Origin: Sphingomonas sp. AOB5 | GTDB taxonomy: Bacteria > Pseudomonadota > Alphaproteobacteria > Sphingomonadales > Sphingomonadaceae | Assembly: GCF_029433115.1 (NCBI RefSeq) | Contig: NZ_JARNTV010000003.1 | Span: 96,041-160,040, forward strand | DNA length: 64,000 bases | Direction of reading: 5' to 3' | Shown here: in pieces, positions 43,240 to 52,630 of the stretch | Layout: each line of letters starts with the position of its first letter | Numbering within the stretch: the stretch's first letter is position 1 | The notes under the pieces: generated by a model | The model's database searches: none | Told to the model about the DNA's origin: nothing | What the model saw: the letters and a program-made list of their open reading frames with translations, nothing else | Position numbers and translations under genes: made by a program

Positions 43240-44427
43240 ATGGGGCAAAAGGGGACTGAAGCGGCGCCTGCCGCTGCCGGGGAACGTGTGGTCCTGCTGG
43301 ACGCACTGCGTGGGTTCGCGCTGTTCGGCATATTGCTCGCCAATATCGGATACTGGTCGGGCTGGAGCTTCCTCGACGAGGCCCGGCGGATCGCGCTGGC
43401 CGGGAAGGCACAGGTCGATATCGAGCATCTGCTTCACATGACGCTGATCGACGGCAAGTTCTACACGATCTTCTCGCTGCTGTTCGGTCTCGGCTTCGCG
43501 CTCCAGCTCTCGCGGCTCGAGGCGCGCGGGGCGGACGGCATCCGCATCTTCCGCCGCCGACTGCTGGTGCTGCTGGCGATCGGTCTGGTCCATCTCTGCC
43601 TGATCTGGGACGGCGATATCCTGACGCTCTACGCACTGCTCGGCCTGCTGCTGCCATTCGTGCGCCACTGGAGCGAACGGCGGACGCTGATCGTCGCGGT
43701 GCTGCTGCTCCTGTCCCCGCTGATCGGCGTGCCATTGTTCAAGGCGATCGGCTTCGCGCCGCATGATTGGTTCTACGGCCGAGGCATCGATGCCGCGACG
43801 CGGGGCGGGCTGGCAATGGGCGGCGAGGTCGACTGGCTGCTGCGCACCGACTGGCAATCGCGGCTGATCTGGTGCGAGACCGGTGTGCATTTCCGTATCG
43901 GCTATCTGCTCGAAAGCTGGCGGCTGCCCAAGGTGCTGGGGATCATGATGATCGGCGCGATGCTCGGCCGGCGCCTCGTCGAGGGGCGATTGATCGAGGA
44001 CCGCGAACTGATGCGCCGCGTGCTGATCTGGGGCCTCGCCATCGGCCTGCCCTTCAGCCTGGCCTATGCGATTGCGCATACCGGCCAGGACAACCCGCTT
44101 CCGGTACTCGGTACCGCGCCGCTGGGCTTCGCTTATGCCGTGGGCTTCGTGCTGCTCTGGCCCCGCGCACCATGGCTCCGCATCTTCGCCGCACCGGGAC
44201 GGATGGCGCTGACCAACTATCTGATGCACTCGCTGCTCGGATCGCTGATCTTCTTCGGCTTCGGCTTCGGGCTGGTCGGCAAGTTCGAGCCATGGGCGAT
44301 CTATCTGATCGCGGTCGCCATCTTCGCGTTCCAGATCCTGTTCTCGACCCTATGGCTCAAGCGGTTCGATCAGGGACCGATGGAATGGCTGTGGCGCCTC
44401 GGGACCTATGGCCGCCGCCGCGCGTAG
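43240..44427 (+). CDS. DUF418 (YeiB-like) membrane protein
   Basis: A 395-aa polytopic membrane protein of the DUF418/YeiB group. The N-terminus has RVVLLDALRGFALFGILLAN, the family hallmark, with IDGKFYTIFSLLFGLGFALQL and LVHLCLIWDGDILTLYALLG. The C-terminal DUF418 domain has GRMALTNYLMHSLLGSLIFF and LWLKRFDQGPMEWLWR. Its role is unknown; an acyltransferase-like fold has been suggested for the group. ATG 43240 or GTG 43234 could start it. The MFS gene follows after 7 bp. Confidence 0.87.
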   Translation: MGQKGTEAAPAAAGERVVLLDALRGFALFGILLANIGYWSGWSFLDEARRIALAGKAQVDIEHLLHMTLIDGKFYTIFSLLFGLGFALQLSRLEARGADGIRIFRRRLLVLLAIGLVHLCLIWDGDILTLYALLGLLLPFVRHWSERRTLIVAVLLLLSPLIGVPLFKAIGFAPHDWFYGRGIDAATRGGLAMGGEVDWLLRTDWQSRLIWCETGVHFRIGYLLESWRLPKVLGIMMIGAMLGRRLVEGRLIEDRELMRRVLIWGLAIGLPFSLAYAIAHTGQDNPLPVLGTAPLGFAYAVGFVLLWPRAPWLRIFAAPGRMALTNYLMHSLLGSLIFFGFGFGLVGKFEPWAIYLIAVAIFAFQILFSTLWLKRFDQGPMEWLWRLGTYGRRRA

Positions 44428-44434
44428 AGGGTCC

Positions 44435-45802
44435 ATGTCCGGCGCGAAGCACCCCACCCTCACGCTGATCGCCTGTATCCTCGCTTCCAGCCTGGCGTTC
44501 ATCGATGGATCGGTGACCAACGTCGCCCTGCCCGCGATCGGCAAGGATCTCGGCGCGACGCCTGCCGAACTGCAATGGACGATCAACGCCTATCTGCTCC
44601 CGCTCTCCGCCCTGCTGCTGCTCGGCGGCGCGGCGGGGGATCATTTCGGGCGGCGCAGGCTGCTGATCGCCGGGATCGGCCTGTTCGCACTCGCATCGGT
44701 GCTGTGCGCCATCGCCTCGGACCTGACCCTGCTGCTCGCTGCCCGCGCCTTGCAAGGGATCGGCGCAGCGATCCTGCTGCCGAACAGCCTCGCGACCCTC
44801 GGCCACGCCTTCACCGGTGAAGCCCGCGGCAAAGCCATCGGCACCTGGGCAGCGGCCGGTGCCGTGGCAGGCGCAGTCGGCCCGCCGCTCGGCGGCTGGC
44901 TGGTCGACAGTGTCGGCTGGCGCTCGATCTTCTTCGTCAACATTCCCGTCGCCCTGCTCGCGATGGGGATCGCGTGGCGCTATGCCGAGGAAAGCATCGC
45001 GGGCGAACTGCCGCTCGACTGGCCCGGCGCGGCCACCGCCACCGTATCGCTGGGCGCCGTCACCTGGGGCCTGACGATCTGGTCGAGCCATGGCACCGCC
45101 GACATGGAAAGCATCGCCGCCATCGCCATCGGCCTGCTGCTCGCTTTGCTGTTCGTCCGGATCGAGCATCGGCGCGGCGACCGGGCGATGATGCCGCTCG
45201 AACTGTTCGGATCGCGCGCCTTTGCCGGGCTGACGATCCTCACCTTCCTGCTCTACGGTGCGCTGGGCGGGGTACTCCTCCTCCTGCCCTATGTGCTGAT
45301 CGAGGCAAGCGGCTATTCGGCGCTCGACGCCGGCCTCGCCCTGCTGCCCTTGCCGCTCGGCATGGCCATCGCCTCGCGCATCACCGGCGGCCTCACCACC
45401 CGGCTCGGCCCGCGCCTGCCGCTCGGTTTCGGCTCGCTGATCGTCGCGGCGGGCTTCGCGCTGCTGATGCTGGTCGAGGCGGATGCGAATTACTGGGCGG
45501 CGGTGTTCCCCGGCACGCTGGTGATCGCCATCGGCATGTCGTGCGTCGCTGCACCGCTCACCACCGCAGTGCTGGCCTCGGTCGACGATCGCCACACCGG
45601 TACCGCCTCGGGCTTCAACAGCGCGGTGGCGCGCACCGGCGGGCTGATCGCCACGGCCATCGCAGGCGCAGTGATCGCGGCGGCGGGCGCAGCGCTGATC
45701 GCTGCGTTCCACGCCGCCGCATTGGTCGGTGCCACGCTCGCCGCCTTGTCCGGCGCAGCGGCGTTCCTCACCCTTGGCGAAGTGAAGCCGCCGCCTCGAT
45801 GA
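44435..45802 (+). CDS. MFS exporter, DHA2 (EmrB/QacA) type
   Basis: A 455-aa, 14-helix drug:H+ antiporter family exporter. It has ASSLAFIDGSVTNVALPAIG in helix 1 (motif D1), GGAAGDHFGRRRLLIAG (motif A) and the motif C-like GAVAGAVGPPLGGWLVDSVGWR. ATG 44435 has GAGGG four bases upstream. The cargo is unknown. It follows the DUF418 gene and ends 35 bp inside the convergent tpiA gene, so the two coding ends overlap. Confidence 0.9.
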   Translation: MSGAKHPTLTLIACILASSLAFIDGSVTNVALPAIGKDLGATPAELQWTINAYLLPLSALLLLGGAAGDHFGRRRLLIAGIGLFALASVLCAIASDLTLLLAARALQGIGAAILLPNSLATLGHAFTGEARGKAIGTWAAAGAVAGAVGPPLGGWLVDSVGWRSIFFVNIPVALLAMGIAWRYAEESIAGELPLDWPGAATATVSLGAVTWGLTIWSSHGTADMESIAAIAIGLLLALLFVRIEHRRGDRAMMPLELFGSRAFAGLTILTFLLYGALGGVLLLLPYVLIEASGYSALDAGLALLPLPLGMAIASRITGGLTTRLGPRLPLGFGSLIVAAGFALLMLVEADANYWAAVFPGTLVIAIGMSCVAAPLTTAVLASVDDRHTGTASGFNSAVARTGGLIATAIAGAVIAAAGAALIAAFHAAALVGATLAALSGAAAFLTLGEVKPPPR

Positions 45803-46520
45803 TCGGCACGAACTTCTCGGCGGTCAGGCTCGCGCCGCCGACCAGCGCGCCATCGACATTGTCCACCGCCAGGATCGCAGCCGCATTCGCGCCGGTCACC
45901 GATCCGCCATAGAGGATACGGATCCCGTCGGCCGCATCGCCGACCATCTGGCGCAGCTTGGCCCGCGCGATTGCGTGGATCGCCGCGATATCCTCCAGCG
46001 TCGGGGTCTTGCCCGTACCGATTGCCCAGCGCGGTTCATAGGCGATGGTCAGCCAGTCGCCCGAGGCGCCATCGGGCAGCGACTTCTCAATCTGCGACTG
46101 CACGATCCGCTCGGCGCGGCCCGCATCACGTTCGGCATCGGTCTCGCCGCAGCACAGGATCACCTTCAGCCCACCACGATGCGCCGCCGCCGATTTGGCC
46201 CAGGCGTCATGGCTGGTCTCATGCTGGTCGCCGCGCCGCTCGCTATGGCCGACAATGGTCAGCGTCGCGCCGATCTCGGTCAGCATCGCCGCCGAGATAC
46301 AGCCGGTATGCGCGCCCTTGTCGTTCTCGTGCAGGTCCTGCGCGCCGATCGGCAGCCCGGCGCCGACGCCCGCCGCAGCCTCGATCAGCGTGAACGGCAC
46401 GCACAGCGCCACATCAACGTCCGGATTCGCCCGCGCCGCCGCGGCGATCTCCGCAACCTGGGGCAGATCGCCCTTCATCCCGTGCATCTTCCAGTTGCCG
46501 GCTACCAGCTTGCGGCGCAT
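45768..46520 (-). CDS. tpiA: triosephosphate isomerase
   Basis: A 250-aa glycolytic TIM-barrel enzyme. Catalytic Lys is in VAGNWKMHG, His in IVGHSERR, and Glu in AYEPRWAIGTG. The phosphate loop is ILYGGSV, with DGALVGGASL. The N-terminal hinge of loop 6, normally PVW, is PRW here. ATG 46520 starts MRRKLVAGNWK; the frame upstream is open but has no family sequence. It is divergent from the foldase gene. Its 3' end overlaps the MFS gene end. Confidence 0.96.
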   Translation of the reverse strand: MRRKLVAGNWKMHGMKGDLPQVAEIAAAARANPDVDVALCVPFTLIEAAAGVGAGLPIGAQDLHENDKGAHTGCISAAMLTEIGATLTIVGHSERRGDQHETSHDAWAKSAAAHRGGLKVILCCGETDAERDAGRAERIVQSQIEKSLPDGASGDWLTIAYEPRWAIGTGKTPTLEDIAAIHAIARAKLRQMVGDAADGIRILYGGSVTGANAAAILAVDNVDGALVGGASLTAEKFVPIIEAAASLRQG

Positions 46521-46545
46521 TCTCGTCTCCCCAGATTCCGATGTC

Positions 46546-46560
46546 TGTCCAGTTCGGACA
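46546..46560. promoter_or_regulatory. inverted repeat in the tpiA/ppiD promoter gap
   Basis: TGTCC-AGTTC-GGACA is a perfect 5-bp dyad with a 5-bp spacer, 26 bp upstream of the tpiA start and inside the 132-bp gap it shares with the divergent foldase gene. It may be a repressor site; the protein is unknown. Confidence 0.35.
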
Positions 46561-46652
46561 ATCCGATAGCGAGCAAGCGCGCGCACGCAAGCTTGAAGGG
46601 CGCGCCACACACCCCTAAAGCACCCCCAACACTATCGAACGATCGGCCCCCA

Positions 46653-48590
46653 ATGCTCAGTTTCTTTCGTAACTTCACCAAGTCGCGCGTCGGCATCATT
46701 GTCGTGTTCCTGGTGCTCGGCGTCATCGCCGTCGCCTTCGCGCTGGGCGACGTCACCGGCCTGCGCTCGGCCGGCGGTCCCAACGCCGTGCTGGTCAAGG
46801 TCGGCAAGCAGACGATCACCGAAGCCGATCTGCGTGAGACGATCGATCGCTGGATGACCGAGCAGCGCAATCGCGGCGCCGTGATCACGATGGAGGATTT
46901 CCTCGCGCGCGATGGCGTCAACGCCATTCTCAACGAGATGATCGTGGCCCGTGCCGTTCAGGAATATGGCATCGATGCCGGCATGTTCGTCGATCGCAAG
47001 ACGATCGATTCTGAAATCGCCAACGATCCCGCCTTCCACGGCATCGACGGCCGCTTCGATCAGCAGAAGTACGAAGCGCTGCTGAGCCAGCGCCGCATGT
47101 CGCCGGCCCGCCTCCATGCCGAGATTTCGCAGAACACCTATGGCCGCTGGCTGCTCGATCGTCCGGGCCGCCCGTCCTATGTGCCCAACGGCATCGTGGC
47201 GCCCTATGCATCGCGCGGTCTCGAGCGCCGTCAAGGCCAGGCCACGCTGATCCGCCTCGTTGACATGGACGTCGGCCCCGCGCCGGACGAGAAGACGCTC
47301 ACCGCCTTCTACAACCAGCATCGCGCCAGCTATATGGTGCCGGAACGCCGCGTGATCCGTTACGCGATCGTCCGCCCGGATCAGTTCAAGGCCAGCGCCG
47401 CAGCGACCGATGCCGAGATCGCCGATGCCTTCGCCAAGTCCGGCCCGCGCTTCGCCGCGACCGAGAAGCGCACGATCAGCCAGATCGTGCTGACCGATCA
47501 GGCGACCGCGAACGCCGTCGCCGCCGAAGTGAAGGCCGGCAAGACGATTGCCGACATCGCCGCCGCTCGCGGCCTTCAGCCGACCAAGTTCGACGCCATC
47601 GAAAAGACCGCGCTCACCACCCAGAGCAATGCCGCCGTCGCCAACGCCGCCTTCGGCGCGGCACAGGGCGCCGTGGTCGGCCCGGTCCGCTCGCCGTTCG
47701 GCTGGGCGGTGCTCAAGGTCGAGAAGGTCGACGTGATCCCGGCCAAGACGCTGGAGCAGGCCCGCCCGGATCTCGCCAAGGAGATCGAGGCGCGCAAGAC
47801 CGTGGCCGCGCTGGTCGCCCAGCGTCAGGCGATTGAGGATTCGATCGGCAACGAAGACACGTTCGACGAAATGGCCGCCAAGGCGAAGGTACAGGCTCAG
47901 TCCACCCCTGCGCTCACCATCGCCGGCATCAATCCCGACGACGCCAATTCGAAGCCCGATGCCGCGCTCCTGCCGATCGTGCAGGCCGGTTTCGCCGCCG
48001 ATGCCGACAGCCAGGAGCCGCAACTGGTTCCGCTGGATCAGGAAGGCAGCTTCGCCGTGCTGGTCGTCGGCAAGGTGACCCAGCCGACCCCGCGTCCCTT
48101 CGCCAGCATCCGCGACGATGTCCGCCGCGACTATCAGCACGATGTGGCGATGAAGCAGGCCCGCAACGCGGCGCAGAAGCTGATCGCCGAGCTGAAGAAG
48201 GGCACGCCGATGCCCGAGGCGATCCGCAAGGCCGGGATCAAGGCCCTGCCGCCGCGCGACTTCAACCTGGCCTATGCCGATCTGAACAAGGATACGCCGC
48301 GTCAGGTGCGTCTGGCCTTCTCGATCGCGCCCAAGTCCGCACGCCTGATCGAAAGCCCGGAGGGCAATGGCTTCTTCGTCGTCTATGTCAGCTCGGTCGA
48401 GCAGCATGACGCGTCGGGCAATGCCGCGCTGATGAACGGCCGCCGCACCGAACTGGGCCAGTCCAGCTATGGCGAACAGGCGATGCAGTTCATCCAGGCG
48501 ATGCAGAAGCATGTGAAGGTGACCCGCGACGAAGCCGCGATCACCCGTTTCCGCGCCCAGCTCTCGGGCCAGGGCACGTCGGGCCAGTAA
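46653..48590 (+). CDS. PpiD-like membrane-anchored peptidyl-prolyl isomerase/foldase
   Basis: A 645-aa protein: one N-terminal membrane anchor (VGIIVVFLVLGVIAVAFALG), a SurA_N-like chaperone region (ITEADLRETIDRWMTEQRNRG; FVDRKTIDSEIANDPAFHG), a parvulin-type region (about 250-370, PERRVIRYAIVRPDQF and GAAQGAVVGPVRSPFGWAVLKVEKV) and a second helical part. This is the PpiD layout: a periplasmic chaperone near the SecYEG exit. ATG 46653 is used; the much longer frame from 45975 overlaps tpiA on the other strand. trpE starts 4 bp after its stop, as in other sphingomonads. Confidence 0.92.
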   Translation: MLSFFRNFTKSRVGIIVVFLVLGVIAVAFALGDVTGLRSAGGPNAVLVKVGKQTITEADLRETIDRWMTEQRNRGAVITMEDFLARDGVNAILNEMIVARAVQEYGIDAGMFVDRKTIDSEIANDPAFHGIDGRFDQQKYEALLSQRRMSPARLHAEISQNTYGRWLLDRPGRPSYVPNGIVAPYASRGLERRQGQATLIRLVDMDVGPAPDEKTLTAFYNQHRASYMVPERRVIRYAIVRPDQFKASAAATDAEIADAFAKSGPRFAATEKRTISQIVLTDQATANAVAAEVKAGKTIADIAAARGLQPTKFDAIEKTALTTQSNAAVANAAFGAAQGAVVGPVRSPFGWAVLKVEKVDVIPAKTLEQARPDLAKEIEARKTVAALVAQRQAIEDSIGNEDTFDEMAAKAKVQAQSTPALTIAGINPDDANSKPDAALLPIVQAGFAADADSQEPQLVPLDQEGSFAVLVVGKVTQPTPRPFASIRDDVRRDYQHDVAMKQARNAAQKLIAELKKGTPMPEAIRKAGIKALPPRDFNLAYADLNKDTPRQVRLAFSIAPKSARLIESPEGNGFFVVYVSSVEQHDASGNAALMNGRRTELGQSSYGEQAMQFIQAMQKHVKVTRDEAAITRFRAQLSGQGTSGQ

Positions 48591-48594
48591 GCCG

Positions 48595-50094
48595 GTGACC
48601 GAAGGGATCGAAGCCGCCCGGGCCGCACTCGGTGCCGGGCGGCCAGCCCTGCTCTGGCGGCGCATGGTCGCCGATACCGAGACGCCGGTTGCCGCCGCGC
48701 TCAAGCTGATCGAGCCGGGCCGCGGCGATTTCCTGCTCGAATCGGTCGAGGGTGGATCGGTCCGCGGACGCCACAGCCTGATCGGCCTCGCCCCCGATCT
48801 CGTCTTCCGCGCCACCGGCAACGAAGCCGCGATCAACCCGCACTGGCTGACCGACCGCGAAGCCTTCGCGCCCAGCGCCGCGCCGACGATCGATGCGCTG
48901 CGCGATCTGGTCGCAGGCTGCCGCATGGACGTGCCCGCGGAACTGCCGCGCGCGCTCGCCTGCCTCGTCGGCTATTTCAGCTACGAGACGATCGGGCTGG
49001 TCGAGAAACTGCCGCGCCCGCCCGCGAATCCGGTCGGCGTACCGGACATGATCTTCGTGCGCCCTACCGTGATCCTGATCTTCGACCGGCTGGCCGATAC
49101 GCTGTTCCTCGTCGCCCCGGTCTGGCCCGGCGACAACAGCGAAGCCGCGCTGACCACCGCTGCCGAACGGATCGACGCCACCGCCGCCCGCCTCGCCACC
49201 GCGCCGCTACCGGCTCCGGTCCGCGCCGATCCCGGCGAGGTCGCGCTCACGCCGGTGCTGCCCGAGGGCCGCTATGGCGCAATGGTCGACGCGGCAAAGG
49301 ATTACATCGCGGCGGGCGACATCTTTCAGGTGGTGCTGGCGCAGCGCTTCACCACGCCCTTCGCGCTGCCGCCGTTCGAGCTCTACCGCTCGCTGCGCCG
49401 GATCAATCCGTCGCCCTTCCTCTACCATCTCGATCTGCCCGGCTTTTCGCTGACCGGCTCCTCGCCCGAAATCCTGGTCCGTGCGCGCGACGGCGAAGTC
49501 ACGATCCGCCCGATCGCCGGCACCCGCCCACGCGGCAAGACCGCCGCCGAGGACGAAGCCAATCGCGCCAGCCTGCTCGCCGATCCCAAGGAGTGCGCCG
49601 AGCATCTGATGCTGCTCGATCTCGGCCGCAACGATGTCGGCCGCGTGGCCGAGGCGGGCAGCGTGCGGGTGACCGACAGCTACACCGTCGAATTCTACAG
49701 CCACGTCATGCACATCGTGTCGAACGTGGTCGGCCAGCTCGCACCGGGCAAAGACGCCATCGATGCGCTGTTCGCGGGCTTCCCCGCGGGCACCGTCAGC
49801 GGCGCACCCAAGGTCCGCGCGTGCGAGATCATTGCCGAGCTCGAATCCGAAACGCGCGGCCCCTATGCGGGCGGCGTCGGCTATTTCTCGCCCGACGGAT
49901 CGATGGATTCGTGCATCGTCCTGCGCACTGCGCTGGTGAAGGACGCCGTGATGCATGTGCAGGCAGGCGCGGGCATCGTCGCGGATTCGGACCCGGCCTA
50001 TGAACAGCGCGAATGCGAAGCCAAGGCCGGCGCCCTCTTCGCCGCCGCGCGCGAAGCCGTCGCGCGGGCAAGCGAAGCCGGGTTCGGGCAGTAG
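48595..50094 (+). CDS. trpE: anthranilate synthase component I
   Basis: A 499-aa chorismate-using enzyme that makes anthranilate with TrpG. GTG 48595 follows the foldase stop by 4 bp. The N-terminal domain has LLESVEGG, part of the tryptophan feedback site (LLES). The catalytic domain has TGSSPEILVR, IAGTRPRGKT, LLDLGRNDVGRVA, FYSHVMHIVS and FPAGTVSGAPKVRA. The length is normal. No leader peptide or attenuator is seen, since the gene is read through from the foldase gene. trpG is 2.6 kb downstream rather than adjacent. Confidence 0.96.
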   Translation: MTEGIEAARAALGAGRPALLWRRMVADTETPVAAALKLIEPGRGDFLLESVEGGSVRGRHSLIGLAPDLVFRATGNEAAINPHWLTDREAFAPSAAPTIDALRDLVAGCRMDVPAELPRALACLVGYFSYETIGLVEKLPRPPANPVGVPDMIFVRPTVILIFDRLADTLFLVAPVWPGDNSEAALTTAAERIDATAARLATAPLPAPVRADPGEVALTPVLPEGRYGAMVDAAKDYIAAGDIFQVVLAQRFTTPFALPPFELYRSLRRINPSPFLYHLDLPGFSLTGSSPEILVRARDGEVTIRPIAGTRPRGKTAAEDEANRASLLADPKECAEHLMLLDLGRNDVGRVAEAGSVRVTDSYTVEFYSHVMHIVSNVVGQLAPGKDAIDALFAGFPAGTVSGAPKVRACEIIAELESETRGPYAGGVGYFSPDGSMDSCIVLRTALVKDAVMHVQAGAGIVADSDPAYEQRECEAKAGALFAAAREAVARASEAGFGQ

Positions 50095-50116
50095 CCGCCT
50101 TTCACTCAATAATATT

Positions 50117-50224
50117 GCCCTCCCCAGCGAAGGCTGGGGTCCAGTTGCACAGGTAGTTGCAACGAAGGGCAACGCTCTCCAACCAACGTCTCGCAACTGG
50201 GCCCCAGCCTTCGCTGGGGAAGGG
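50117..50224. repeat. REP-like inverted repeat pair, copy 2
   Basis: Arms at 50117-50148 and 50193-50224 are near-perfect reverse complements of about 32 bp, each with an internal palindrome CCCCAGCGAAGGCTGGGG. They fill most of the convergent gap after trpE. They are related in core sequence to the elements at 24058-24138 and 52631-52709. Confidence 0.8.
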
Positions 50225-50256
50225 AAGTTGCTGAAACGGAAGCGGTAGCTAGAACA

Positions 50257-50673
50257 TCAATTCTCGGGCGCCATCTCGCGATTGCGCTTGGTCTCTGCTT
50301 CCAGCCGGTCCTGATACCAGGCGCGGATCATCTGGCGGGTACAGCCGCTCTGGCCGCCCGTTCCGATCGGCGAGCAGCTGTTGGGCAGGCCAGCGCGATT
50401 GACTTCCTCGACCACTTCCATGCGCCGCGACCAGCTCTGCGCCGCCGGGCCCTCGGCCGGCTGGTTCCGGAAACGCTTGGGGATGCGATAGGGCGAATCG
50501 CCGCCGCTCGCGCACACCACGATCTCGTCCGGATCGGTCGCGGGCGGGCATTTCTCGTCCCCGAAGGTGATGACGCTGCGGACGCGCTTGGGCGGCCCCT
50601 CCTGCGCATCCTGCGCCATTGCGGGCATCGCGATCAGGATCAGCGGGGCGGCGAAAAGAAACTTGGCGAACAT
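50257..50673 (-). CDS. unrecognised exported protein
   Basis: A 138-aa protein with a signal peptide (FAKFLFAAPLILIAMPAMAQ) and a mature part with four cysteines (DEKCPPATDPDEIVVCASGG and NSCSPIGTGGQSGCTR), likely two disulphides. The segment PKRVRSVITFGDEKCPPATD followed by YRIPKRFR is common in short sphingomonad exported proteins that I know only as hypothetical. ATG 50673 has TGGAGG upstream. Divergent from the DUF2233 gene. Confidence 0.75.
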   Translation of the reverse strand: MFAKFLFAAPLILIAMPAMAQDAQEGPPKRVRSVITFGDEKCPPATDPDEIVVCASGGDSPYRIPKRFRNQPAEGPAAQSWSRRMEVVEEVNRAGLPNSCSPIGTGGQSGCTRQMIRAWYQDRLEAETKRNREMAPEN

Positions 50674-50783
50674 GTAACCTCCAGTACCGGCCCCGTAACA
50701 ACGCCCCTGCGCCGGCACGGTTGCCGTGGTACTATGGCCGCAATGCGGCTTGTTTCGGGGATCACACTGATTAAGTCGGGCGG

Positions 50784-51548
50784 ATGACGATGTTCGCCCG
50801 GCTGGCCCTTGCCGCCGCCCTTCTTACCCTCGCCGCCTGCGGTGCACCGACCAGCCGGAACGGCATCGATGCGGCGTGCGAGAAGATCGAATTCGAAAGC
50901 AGCGAGTTCACCGTCTGTCATGCCCAGCCCGGCAAGCACGACCTGCTGCTCGTCAACAATGGCGAGAACGGCAAGCCGATGCGCAACTTCGATTCGCTCG
51001 ACAAGCGGCTGGGCGACCGCTTCGCGCGCGTCGCCTTCGCGATGAATGCCGGCATGTATGATCCCAAGGGCCACCCGATCGGCTATTATGTCGAGGATGG
51101 CGCCGAACAGGCCCCGCTCAATCGCCGCGAAGGCCCCGGCAATTTCCACCTGAAACCCAATGGCGTCTTCTATGGCGATGCGAGCGGCTGGCACGTTGCC
51201 ACCACCGAACAGTTCGCCGCGGGCAAGCCCGATCATGTCCGCTTCGCCACCCAGTCCGGCCCGATGCTGCTGATCGGCGGCAAGCTCCATCCGCAGATTT
51301 CGGAAAATGGCGTTTCGCTCCAGATCCGCAACGGCGTCGGCGTGTCCGCGGACGGCAGCGCATGGTTCGCGATCAGCGACGAGCCGGTCTCGTTCGGCCG
51401 CTTCGCCCGCCTGTTCCGCGATAGGCTGAAGGCGCCCGACGCGCTCTATCTCGACGGCGCGGTCTCGCGACTGTGGGATCCCGTAGCGCAGCGCAAGGAC
51501 GGCGGGCCGGAGATCGGCCCGATTGTGGTAGCGCTGCAAAGGAAATAG
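50784..51548 (+). CDS. DUF2233 phosphodiester glycosidase-like lipoprotein
   Basis: A 254-aa lipoprotein (lipobox LAAC, Cys19 region) with a DUF2233/NAGPA-type domain, the fold of N-acetylglucosamine-1-phosphodiester alpha-N-acetylglucosaminidase. Landmarks are FAMNAGMYDPKGHPIGYYVEDG, GNFHLKPNGVFYGD, ATQSGPMLLIGG, RNGVGVSADGSAWFAISDEPV and DALYLDGAVSRLW. These fit the family active-site positions. The substrate is unknown, probably a periplasmic or envelope glycan. It is followed 9 bp later by the MetX-like gene. Confidence 0.85.
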   Translation: MTMFARLALAAALLTLAACGAPTSRNGIDAACEKIEFESSEFTVCHAQPGKHDLLLVNNGENGKPMRNFDSLDKRLGDRFARVAFAMNAGMYDPKGHPIGYYVEDGAEQAPLNRREGPGNFHLKPNGVFYGDASGWHVATTEQFAAGKPDHVRFATQSGPMLLIGGKLHPQISENGVSLQIRNGVGVSADGSAWFAISDEPVSFGRFARLFRDRLKAPDALYLDGAVSRLWDPVAQRKDGGPEIGPIVVALQRK

Positions 51549-51557
51549 GCTGGCGGC

Positions 51558-52622
51558 ATGACCCGCCTCCTCGCGCTGCTCGCCCTCCTGTTCGCCGCCC
51601 TGCCCGCCGCGGCCCAGCCCTGGCCCACGAAGGAAGGCGATTTCGTCATCCGCGATTTCCGCTTCCGCACCGGCGAGACCCTGCCCGAGCTGCGCATCCA
51701 CTACACCACGCTCGGCACACCGCATCGGGGCAAGGATGGCAAGATCGACAATGCGGTGATGGTGCTTCACGGCACCGGCGGCACCGGAAAGCAGTTCCTC
51801 GTCCCGCAATTCGCCGACGAACTCTATGGCCCCGGCGCGCCGCTCGACATCACCAAATACTACGTCATCCTGCCCGACAATATCGGCCACGGCATGTCGT
51901 CCCGGCCGAGTGATGGCCTGCGCATGGGCTTCCCGAAATACGACTATGACGACATGGTCGAGGCCCAGCGCCGCCTCCTCGTCGACGGGCTGGGAGTGGA
52001 CAGCCTCCAGCTGATCCTCGGCACCTCGATGGGCTGCATGCACGCCTTCATGTGGGGCACCGAGCATCCCGGCTTCGCAAAGCGGCTCGCCCCCTTCGCC
52101 TGCCAGCCGGTCGAGATCGCTGGCCGCAACCGCATGTGGCGCAAGATGATCCTCGACGCGATCCAGGCAGATCCCGTGTGGAACGGCGGCAATTACACTG
52201 CCCAGCCGCCGAACGGCCTGCGCACCGCTGCCTATCTGTCGGTGATCGCAGGCGGCAATCCGGTCGCGCTGCAAGCCAATTTCCCGACCCGCGCCAAGGC
52301 CGAGGAAGCGCTCGCCGCCGCATTCGCCAGCCGCGGCGCGGGCGTCGATGCCAACAATGCCCTCTATTATTACGACGCCTCGCGCACCTACGATCCCTCG
52401 CCCGGCCTCGAGCGGATCACCGTCCCGGTGCTGTGGATCAACTCGGCGGACGATTTCATCAACCCGCCCGAACTCGGCATCGCCGAACGCGAAGTGAAGC
52501 GCATGCCCCGCGCCCGCTTCATCCTGATCCCCGCCAGCGCCGAGACCAAGGGCCACGGCACCCACACCTGGGCGAAGTTCTGGAAGGCCGAACTGGCCGA
52601 GCTTCTGGCGACCAACCCCTGA
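51558..52622 (+). CDS. exported MetX-like alpha/beta hydrolase
   Basis: A 354-aa alpha/beta-hydrolase of the homoserine O-acetyltransferase (MetX) family, but with a signal peptide ([17 protein letters not shown]) that cytosolic MetX lacks. The triad is visible: Ser in [11 protein letters not shown], Asp in [10 protein letters not shown], His in KGHGTHTW. The MetX-type [15 protein letters not shown] is there too. A periplasmic enzyme of this type is unlikely to make O-acetylhomoserine; an esterase/hydrolase role is more likely. Cotranscribed with the DUF2233 gene. Confidence 0.85.
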   Translation: MTRLLALLALLFAALPAAAQPWPTKEGDFVIRDFRFRTGETLPELRIHYTTLGTPHRGKDGKIDNAVMVLHGTGGTGKQFLVPQFADELYGPGAPLDITKYYVILPDNIGHGMSSRPSDGLRMGFPKYDYDDMVEAQRRLLVDGLGVDSLQLILGTSMGCMHAFMWGTEHPGFAKRLAPFACQPVEIAGRNRMWRKMILDAIQADPVWNGGNYTAQPPNGLRTAAYLSVIAGGNPVALQANFPTRAKAEEALAAAFASRGAGVDANNALYYYDASRTYDPSPGLERITVPVLWINSADDFINPPELGIAEREVKRMPRARFILIPASAETKGHGTHTWAKFWKAELAELLATNP

Positions 52623-52630
52623 CCCCCATC

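Noticed and set aside
45975..46652. N-terminal extension of the PpiD-like protein by 226 codons
   Set aside because: It would overlap nearly all of tpiA; the membrane anchor begins right after ATG 46653.
46632..48926. 764-codon minus-strand frame opposite the PpiD-like gene
   Set aside because: Shadow of the foldase gene; His/Gly/Arg-rich with no recognisable domain.
50640..52565. 641-codon minus-strand frame opposite the DUF2233 and MetX-like genes
   Set aside because: Shadow frame; both plus-strand genes have signal peptides and catalytic motifs.
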